A stretch of DNA of 64,000 bases, taken from positions 372,001-436,000 of the forward strand of contig NZ_JASLGT010000008.1 of NCBI RefSeq assembly GCF_030150205.1, in the 5' to 3' direction. A model generated the notes under the pieces. That model searched no databases. It saw nothing but the letters and a program-made list of their open reading frames with translations, and was not told the DNA's origin. This document shows, piece by piece, positions 58,553 through 64,000 of the stretch; position 1 is the stretch's first letter; each line of letters begins with the position of its first letter. The stretch is from Niabella sp. GTDB taxonomy: Bacteria; Bacteroidota; Bacteroidia; Chitinophagales; Chitinophagaceae. Made by a program: the position numbers and the translations under genes.

Positions 58553-59848
58553 TCAATTGATCAGGTAGGCTTTAAACGCCTCATAATCCGGCGGCATGGC
58601 GATAGCCTGTTTGGGTTGGAGCATGAGTTCTTGCAACGACTCAGGGATTTCAACATCCGTACCGGTAGCCTGTTTTACAGCATCGGGAAATTTTACGGGA
58701 TGCGCAGTTTCCAGGATGAATCCTTTCCCATCGGGGTGCGCCTGCTGATAATCTTCCAGGGCTTTGTAGGCCACTGCACCATGCGGATCCAGCGTATAGC
58801 CGGTTGCGTGGTATACCCGTGCAATGGTGGCAATGGTATCGGCATCAGAAATACTTACGGCCGAAAGCTGCTCTTTCAGTTTCGGAAACTCCTGATGGAA
58901 CAATTCCATAATCCGCACAAAATTGCTGGGATCGCCCACATCCATGGCATTGGACAGGGTTGCTACCGTTGTCCTGGGTTGCCAGTTTTCTGTTTGTAAA
59001 AAGGCCGGCACCACATCATTGGCGTTACAGGCCGCAATAAAATGGCCCAGGGGCAAACCCGTTTCCCTGGCCAGCAGCCCGGCACAGATATTTCCAAAAT
59101 TACCGCTGGGCACTACCACTACCGGAGCCACAGCATTTCCCTTCCATTGCTTATACGCAAAGAAATAATAAAACTGCTGGGGCAGCCATCGCGCCACGTT
59201 GATGGAATTGGCAGAGGTAAGAAAACGTTTGGCATGTATATCCGCATCCGTAAACGCCTGTTTTACCATCCGCTGGCAGTCGTCAAAACTACCCGCAACT
59301 TCAAGCGCTACAATGTTTTTACCCATGGCGGTGAGCTGTTTTTCCTGAACCGGGCTTACACGTCCCTGGGGATACAGGATCACTACATTTACGCCCTCCA
59401 CCCCATAAAAACCGCTGGCAACGGCACCACCGGTATCACCGGATGTAGCCACCAGCACCGTTACTTCCTTTTCCTGGTCCTTCAAAAAGTATCCCAGGCA
59501 ACGGCTCATAAACCGGGCGCCCACATCCTTAAAGGCCAGGGTAGGTCCGTGAAATAATTCCAGTGCAGCAATGCTTTCCGTAACCGGTTGCAGGGGGAAG
59601 GGAAAGTTTACCGTTTGCGCTACAATATCAAACAACACATCCTCAGGGATGCTGTCTCCCACATAGGGCCGGATAACGCGGAAAGCCAGTTCGGCTTCCG
59701 GAAATCTTTCAATATTTTTTACCAGGTCTGCTTCTATACGCGGCAGTTTTTCGGGAAAATACAAGCCCTTATCCGGAGCCTGGCCCATTACAGCAGCTTC
59801 CTTAAAACTTACATTCGGCGACCTGCGATTTAAACTGTAATAATTCAT
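58553..59848 (-). CDS. thrC: Threonine synthase
   Basis: 431-aa PLP enzyme converting O-phosphohomoserine to threonine, last step of the pathway. The ATG at 59846-59848 starts MNYYSLNRRSPNVSFKEAAV, as in other ThrC proteins; the earlier start would add 24 unrelated residues. PLP lysine K107 in GPTLAFKDVGARFM; SGDTGGAVASGFYG; SGNFGNICAGLLA; HPDGKGFILETAHPVKFPDA. Gamma-type (short) ThrC. Third gene of the thr operon, 384 bp after thrB. Confidence 0.96.
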   Translation of the reverse strand: MNYYSLNRRSPNVSFKEAAVMGQAPDKGLYFPEKLPRIEADLVKNIERFPEAELAFRVIRPYVGDSIPEDVLFDIVAQTVNFPFPLQPVTESIAALELFHGPTLAFKDVGARFMSRCLGYFLKDQEKEVTVLVATSGDTGGAVASGFYGVEGVNVVILYPQGRVSPVQEKQLTAMGKNIVALEVAGSFDDCQRMVKQAFTDADIHAKRFLTSANSINVARWLPQQFYYFFAYKQWKGNAVAPVVVVPSGNFGNICAGLLARETGLPLGHFIAACNANDVVPAFLQTENWQPRTTVATLSNAMDVGDPSNFVRIMELFHQEFPKLKEQLSAVSISDADTIATIARVYHATGYTLDPHGAVAYKALEDYQQAHPDGKGFILETAHPVKFPDAVKQATGTDVEIPESLQELMLQPKQAIAMPPDYEAFKAYLIN

Positions 59849-60232
59849 CGTTTTCTTTTTAATGTTCCTGTTAGCTGGCATCGAATCGTTTATAAGTTGC
59901 CAGCGATTGCAATTAACCATCTGCTCTTAGCGTTCAGCATTAAGCATTTACCAGCTCCAGGTTTGAGGTTTAAGGTTGAGATTCGGGATTAACACCCGAT
60001 GTGGTTATTTTACCCCGAAGCTGCCGCCCCCCTGCCGGATAAAACCGGCCTGTCCCCTATTGACCATTCACCATTCAATGCAGTTTCCTGTAGCATTTTT
60101 TATGGTTGCCGCAGATTCGCTGATTGTGCCTGCAGCGCTTTTCTGCGACATTGTTATAGCTAACGCCGATACCAAAATCTGTGCATCTGCGGCTTTAAGG
60201 GAACGCATTGACTCCCCATTGACCATTGCCTA
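59849..60232. other. Intergenic region between thrB and thrC holding repeat elements
   Basis: No gene. Contains a phrase repeat at about 59930-59995 (GCGTTCAGCATTAAGCATTT, GGTTTGAGGTTTAAGGTTG, GAGATTCGGGATTAACACCC), a paired TTGACCATTCACCATTC / TTGACCATTGCCTATTAAC phrase (60059, 60217) and the element at 60108-60193. The insertion lies inside what should be one operon. Confidence 0.6.
60108..60193. repeat. GCCGCAGAT element with inverted ends
   Basis: 86-bp element. Left end GCCGCAGATTCGCTGATT (60108-60125); right end AATCTGTGCATCTGCGGC (60176-60193), whose reverse complement GCCGCAGATGCACAGATT matches the left end at 15 of 18 positions. The TTGACCAT phrase flanks it on both sides. Related single ends occur at 30700, 29142 and 29186. 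Confidence 0.6.
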
Positions 60233-61156
60233 TTAACTATTCACTACCTCCGCTCCTCTATTATTAATCGTAGTTACGTACACATAATGATCAATGCCAA
60301 TACCGGAATAGATCGTCTTCATGATACCGGCTACATCCAGTGCTATGGCTTCTGTTTCACTAAGCATAAAGATCGACGGGCCCGAACCGGAGATACCCCC
60401 GCCCAGGGCTCCTGCTTCTTTGCACTGGCGTTTTACTTCATCAAAACCAGGGATCAGAATACTTCTGACCGGCTCGATGATCACATCCTCCAGCGAGCGG
60501 CTGATCAGCGCTTTGTCGTTCCGCATAAAACCAGCCACCAGTCCGGCAATATTTCCCCATTGTTTGATCGCATCCTTCAGCAATACCTTTTGCTTCAGGA
60601 TCTGCCGGGCATCGGCGGTGCGTACCTCTATCTGCGGATGGACCACGGTTACAAATAATTCCGGTGCGGCAAGCGGTACAATATCCATCGGATGAATCGA
60701 ACGGATCAGTGTAATTCCACCCAGGATACAGGGCGTTATATTATCTGCATGTTTTACACCGCTGGCCAGCTTTTCCCCAATCATGGCCAGCTGTACCAGC
60801 TCATCCGTTGTAAAACGGTTTCCCAATAGCAAATTGGCCCCAACCGCAGCACCGGCGGCGCTGGCGGCACTGGATCCCAATCCACTGCCCGGCTTGATCC
60901 GCTTTTCAATGGTGACCTCAAACCCGATATTGCCACCGGCCTTTTCCATGGCCGCCAGTAACACCACACCCGCTACATTCTGCTCCGGATCGGTGGGCAG
61001 CCCAAAATTATCTTTATTGTGTATGATCACGCGCGGCTCGCTGAGCAGGCGGAATTCCATGATATCATAGGGGTCATTCAATGCGAGCCCCAGGATATCA
61101 AACCCACAAACCAGGTTGGCTACGGTACCGGGTGATTTTATTTTTACTTGTTTCAT
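60233..61156 (-). CDS. thrB: Homoserine kinase
   Basis: 307-aa GHMP-family kinase phosphorylating homoserine. The ATG at 61154-61156 starts MKQVKIKSPGTVANLVCGFD, the normal N-terminus; the longer frame overlaps thrA. The ATP loop is RIKPGSGLGSSAASAAGAAV; the C-terminal GISGSGPSIFMLSETEA and VRSILIPGFDEVK are family features. Second gene of the thr operon; 106 bp separate it from thrA. Confidence 0.95.
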   Translation of the reverse strand: MKQVKIKSPGTVANLVCGFDILGLALNDPYDIMEFRLLSEPRVIIHNKDNFGLPTDPEQNVAGVVLLAAMEKAGGNIGFEVTIEKRIKPGSGLGSSAASAAGAAVGANLLLGNRFTTDELVQLAMIGEKLASGVKHADNITPCILGGITLIRSIHPMDIVPLAAPELFVTVVHPQIEVRTADARQILKQKVLLKDAIKQWGNIAGLVAGFMRNDKALISRSLEDVIIEPVRSILIPGFDEVKRQCKEAGALGGGISGSGPSIFMLSETEAIALDVAGIMKTIYSGIGIDHYVYVTTINNRGAEVVNS

Positions 61157-61262
61157 CGTGAGATGTCTGCGATTAGTGAGATGTTGTTTAGTGAAAAGGG
61201 AATGGGCAATAGTCTGTCGCTGCGTTTTGCCATCCATCGAAAGTCCCAATGCGATGCATGCC

Positions 61263-63719
61263 TTATTCATTTACGGCGCGCATAATATCGGCGAACACCC
61301 CGCTGGCCGTTACGTCTGCGCCGGCACCGGCACCTTTTACTACCAGGGGTTGCTCGGGATAACGGGCGGTGTAAAACAGCACCACATTGTCCTTTCCGTA
61401 TAAATGATACAGGTCATTCTCCGGTTTTACATGCTGTAATCCCACAGAAGCTTTTCCTTCATTAAATGTGGCTACAAATTTCAGTTTACTGTTTGCAGCC
61501 TGGGCGGCACTCAGCAAGCTTTTAAAATGCGCTTCTTCTTTTTCCATCGCTTTGTAAAAGGCATCCACAGAACCTTCCATACAGGATGCAGGCATAAAAG
61601 AATGGTTGGTGATATCCTCCATCTCCATTTCATAACCGGCCTCCCTGGCCAGGATGAGAATCTTGCGCATTACATCCGTACCACTCAGATCCAGGCGCGG
61701 ATCGGGTTCGGTATATCCTTCTTCCTGCGCCTGTTTTACCACCGATGCAAACGAACGGGATCCATCATAATGATTAAATACAAAATTGAGCGTGCCACTT
61801 AATACGGCTTCAATGCGTTTGATCTCATCCCCGCTGCGGCGCAGGTCATTCAATGTGCCAATTACAGGCAACGCAGCGCCTACATTGGTCTCAAACAGGA
61901 ATTTGGCATTGAATACATGGGCCAGTTCCTTTAATTTTTTATATTCGGAGAACGGAGAAGCTGCTGCAATTTTGTTACAGGCCACCACAGCGATGCTTTT
62001 CTGTAACATTTTGTCGTATACTTTGGCCACCTCCTTATTTGCGGTAACATCTACAAAAATAGAATTCCGCATATTGCGTTTAATGATCTCCTGTGCAAAC
62101 TCGGTGATGGAAGCCGGCTCTCCTCCCGCCAGGGATTCTTTCCAGCCGCTTAGGGAAATACCGCGCTCCTTAAAGATCATCTTGCGGCTGTTGCTGATGC
62201 CCACTACGCTCACATTCAATTTAAGATGCTGGATGAGGAAGGCATGCTGCTGTTTTAATTGTTCCATCAGTTTGGCGCCCACATTGCCCAGTCCTACAAT
62301 AAACAGGTTAAGCTGCTTCTGGATGGTTTCAAAAAACTCTTCATGCAATACGTTGATGGCTTTGCGCACATCATCGGTAGCAATCACCGTGCTGATATTT
62401 TTTTCTGATGAGCCCTGGGCAATCGCACGGATATTGATCCCGTTCCGTCCCAAAGCGCCAAACATCCGGCCACTGACACCGGGCAGGCTTTTCATATTTT
62501 CTCCCACCAGGGCCACAATAGAAAGATGGGTTTCGGCCTTCAGCGGTTCTACTTTATTGAGCGCGATCTCATCTCCAAAAGTTTTGTCTACCACCTTTTT
62601 TGCAGCGGGCAGGTATTTCTGATCAATGGCCACACAAATTGAATGCTCCGAAGAACTTTGTGTGATCAGCACCACGTTGATCCGCTCTTTGCTCAGGGCT
62701 TCAAATAAGCGTTTGGAAAAACCGGGAATACCGATCATACCACTGCCTTCCAGGCTTAGCAATGCAATATTGTTTACGCTGGAAATACCGCTCACAATAT
62801 GTTCCCTTACCACCTTGGCATCTTTTACCTTACCGCCCACCACGGTTCCGGGCATTTCCGGAGCGAAGGTATTTTTAATGTACAGCGGAATATTTTTGCT
62901 CATCACCGGCTGGATGGTAGGCGGGTACAATACCTTGGCCCCAAAATGCGATAGTTCCATGGCTTCACTGTATGAAATGCGGTCAATGACCTTTGCATTG
63001 GCCGCCAGGCGTGGATCAGCGGTCATCATCCCGTTCACATCCTTCCATACCTGCAGCGATTCTGCATCAATGGCCGCGGCGATTAAAGCCGCTGTATAGT
63101 CGGATCCGCCGCGTCCGAGCGTGGTGGTTACGCCCTGCTCATCGGCGCCAATAAACCCGGGGACCAGGAACACATTGCTTTTATTCTCTTTGAAATATTT
63201 TTTTATTTCCTTCTCTGTAGCTTCAAGATGTACTTCTGCATGTGTGTAATCGCTGTTGGTAAAAATAAACTGGCGGGCATCCTTCCACTGCACAAACAAA
63301 CCCTGGTGTTTAAAGGCTTCCGCAATGATCTGCGAAGACAGCCATTCTCCAAAGGCCGCCAGGCGGTCCTGGTTCTTGGGGGTGATTTCTCTTAGTAAAA
63401 AGATACCATTGCAGATCTCTTCAATTTCATTGATCGTCTTTTTTACCAGGCTCAGCAGGGAACTTTGAGCGGCAATGGGGATCAGTTCCTTGATGGTTTC
63501 AAAATGGCGCTGTTCAATGGTGTTTACCTTCGACCGGAAATCTTCGTTGCCTTCGGCGGCTTCTTTACCAGCCATTAAAAGGAGATCCGTAATACCGCCC
63601 AGTGCGGAAACAACAACAACTATGGAATTTTTTTTTGCGGCATGATCCACAATGGCTGCCACTTTTTTTATGTTCTCAGCATTGGCTACAGAAGAGCCTC
63701 CAAACTTAAAGACCTGCAT
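61263..63719 (-). CDS. thrA: Bifunctional aspartate kinase/homoserine dehydrogenase
   Basis: 818-aa two-step enzyme: aspartate to aspartyl phosphate (about residues 1-290) and aspartate semialdehyde to homoserine (about 465-818), the two joined by two ACT regulatory domains (about 310-460) that give feedback inhibition, usually by threonine. Visible: VFKFGGSSVANAENIKKV at the start, TTLGRGGSDYTAALIAAAID, ACT motifs VEPLKAETHLSIVALVGENM and GINIRAIAQGSSEKNIS, then FIVGLGNVGAKLMEQL, FVDVTANKEVAKVYDKML, and EGYTEPDPRLDLSGTDVMRK. Length as E. coli ThrA. Preceded by a Thr-rich leader peptide at 63811-63894. Confidence 0.97.
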   Translation of the reverse strand: MQVFKFGGSSVANAENIKKVAAIVDHAAKKNSIVVVVSALGGITDLLLMAGKEAAEGNEDFRSKVNTIEQRHFETIKELIPIAAQSSLLSLVKKTINEIEEICNGIFLLREITPKNQDRLAAFGEWLSSQIIAEAFKHQGLFVQWKDARQFIFTNSDYTHAEVHLEATEKEIKKYFKENKSNVFLVPGFIGADEQGVTTTLGRGGSDYTAALIAAAIDAESLQVWKDVNGMMTADPRLAANAKVIDRISYSEAMELSHFGAKVLYPPTIQPVMSKNIPLYIKNTFAPEMPGTVVGGKVKDAKVVREHIVSGISSVNNIALLSLEGSGMIGIPGFSKRLFEALSKERINVVLITQSSSEHSICVAIDQKYLPAAKKVVDKTFGDEIALNKVEPLKAETHLSIVALVGENMKSLPGVSGRMFGALGRNGINIRAIAQGSSEKNISTVIATDDVRKAINVLHEEFFETIQKQLNLFIVGLGNVGAKLMEQLKQQHAFLIQHLKLNVSVVGISNSRKMIFKERGISLSGWKESLAGGEPASITEFAQEIIKRNMRNSIFVDVTANKEVAKVYDKMLQKSIAVVACNKIAAASPFSEYKKLKELAHVFNAKFLFETNVGAALPVIGTLNDLRRSGDEIKRIEAVLSGTLNFVFNHYDGSRSFASVVKQAQEEGYTEPDPRLDLSGTDVMRKILILAREAGYEMEMEDITNHSFMPASCMEGSVDAFYKAMEKEEAHFKSLLSAAQAANSKLKFVATFNEGKASVGLQHVKPENDLYHLYGKDNVVLFYTARYPEQPLVVKGAGAGADVTASGVFADIMRAVNE

Positions 63720-63810
63720 GAATTCGATTTAGTAATAGTAAGAAATAAGGAGTAAAACCCGGAAGAAAGACGGCAGAATGCCCAATGGATGATATAGCAG
63801 CGTACAACCC

Positions 63811-63894
63811 TCAAGGGGTTGTGGTAATAATGGTAGTCGTAGTGCCGTTACCGGAACTTACCGCAGATTGAATATTTTGAAAATTGTACTGCAT
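63811..63894 (-). CDS. thrL: Candidate threonine-operon leader peptide
   Basis: 27-codon open frame from ATG 63892-63894 to TGA 63811-63813, ending 91 bp before thrA on the same strand. The product begins MQYNFQNIQSAVSS and ends GNGTTTTIITTTP: seven Thr and two Ile among nine consecutive codons, the hallmark of thr leader peptides (E. coli ThrL is likewise a run of Thr/Ile). A perfect 7-bp hairpin, ACAACCC-CTTGA-GGGTTGT on the minus strand (63804-63822), overlaps the stop codon. A clear U-run terminator was not found. The longer open frame to the right edge is not needed. Confidence 0.65.
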   Translation of the reverse strand: MQYNFQNIQSAVSSGNGTTTTIITTTP

Positions 63895-63910
63895 TTTGTT
63901 AGATACCACC

Positions 63911-63918
63911 GCAAGATA
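63911..63918 (-). promoter_or_regulatory. Possible -7 element of the thr operon (TATCTTGC)
   Basis: On the minus strand TATCTTGC lies 16 bp before the leader-peptide ATG, one or two mismatches from TAnnTTTG, with TTG about 17 bp further upstream. A weak match; a start here would give a very short leader 5' end. The rest of 63919-64000 shows nothing I recognise. Confidence 0.3.
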
Positions 63919-64000
63919 AGGAAGAATTATTAAAACAATACCACCGGTTCCGATTTTTTTTTGAAATACATACAGCCGGCCCGTTCCTGTTGCAGCCACC

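Noticed and set aside
59880..59892. TCGAATCGTTTA upstream of thrC, resembling the same operator
   Set aside because: Single half-site in a repeat-rich gap; no 20-bp partner.
63811..63999. Longer open frame (62 codons) running to the right edge, considered as the end of another gene
   Set aside because: Its upstream part has no family resemblance, and the Thr-rich end with hairpin fits a short leader peptide better; a gene fragment cannot be fully excluded.

Overview
The window looks like a chromosomal segment of a Bacteroidota bacterium, most likely a member of the Chitinophagaceae (possibly Niabella or a relative; this genus guess is inference and I cannot confirm it). The reasons are a SusC/SusD pair, many signal-peptide glycoside hydrolases and lipoproteins, TATCTTTG/TATCTTTA boxes of the Bacteroidota -7 type, no evident Shine-Dalgarno sequences, a LytS/LytTR two-component pair and an M16/S9 outer-envelope protease set. 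There is no rRNA, tRNA, insertion sequence, prophage or CRISPR array that I can see.

Layout. 1-6852 (minus strand): part of a polysaccharide utilisation locus with SusD (cut by the left edge), SusC, a TIG/NHL surface lipoprotein and a GH43 enzyme; a 52-bp promoter/operator block is shared by its two transcription units. 7055-10256: DNA repair glycosylase and small stress-type proteins (YciF-like, KTSC, DJ-1/PfpI, DUF4142). 10590-16919 (plus): SDR enzyme, LytS-LytTR pair, cupin and YceI genes, two related carboxypeptidase-regulatory-domain lipoproteins. 17205-19739: MepB-like, cupin, GNAT and a lipoprotein. 20274-26885 (minus): a tight mannose operon of GH92 alpha-mannosidase, ROK sugar kinase, MFS sugar porter and a long two-domain mannose-6-phosphate isomerase; together they would trim mannosides, import mannose, phosphorylate it and convert it to fructose-6-phosphate. 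27745-33351: serine hydrolase, nitroreductase, YceI, lipoyl synthase, OsmC, ThuA. 33437-39542: ten small minus-strand genes (DinB, VOC, SRPBCC, DUF1801, RNAP alpha-CTD-like, DHFR-like), divergent from a GlxA-type AraC regulator. 39539-47260: hydrolases, a degenerate retropepsin-like protein, RtcB RNA ligase and DPP-IV. 47314-52068: GH109-like oxidoreductase and GH2 beta-galactosidase. 52606-57917: M16 protease and housekeeping genes rsmI, purS, pssA and a linked conserved gene. 58553-63894: the threonine operon thrA-thrB-thrC, preceded by what looks like a Thr/Ile-rich leader peptide.

The gaps between genes are rich in short dispersed repeats: an AACCGCRGAG family with inverted ends, CAGCTATCAGC/TGAAAC phrase repeats, GCCGCAGAT elements and one cloverleaf-like element between lipA and osmC. 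The most interesting items are the thr leader peptide, the shared operator of the polysaccharide locus, the two-domain mannose-6-phosphate isomerase, the structured element at 31785-31912, and a secreted protein with an aspartic-protease fold signature whose active-site aspartates are replaced. No complete undescribed defence or mobile system was recognised.
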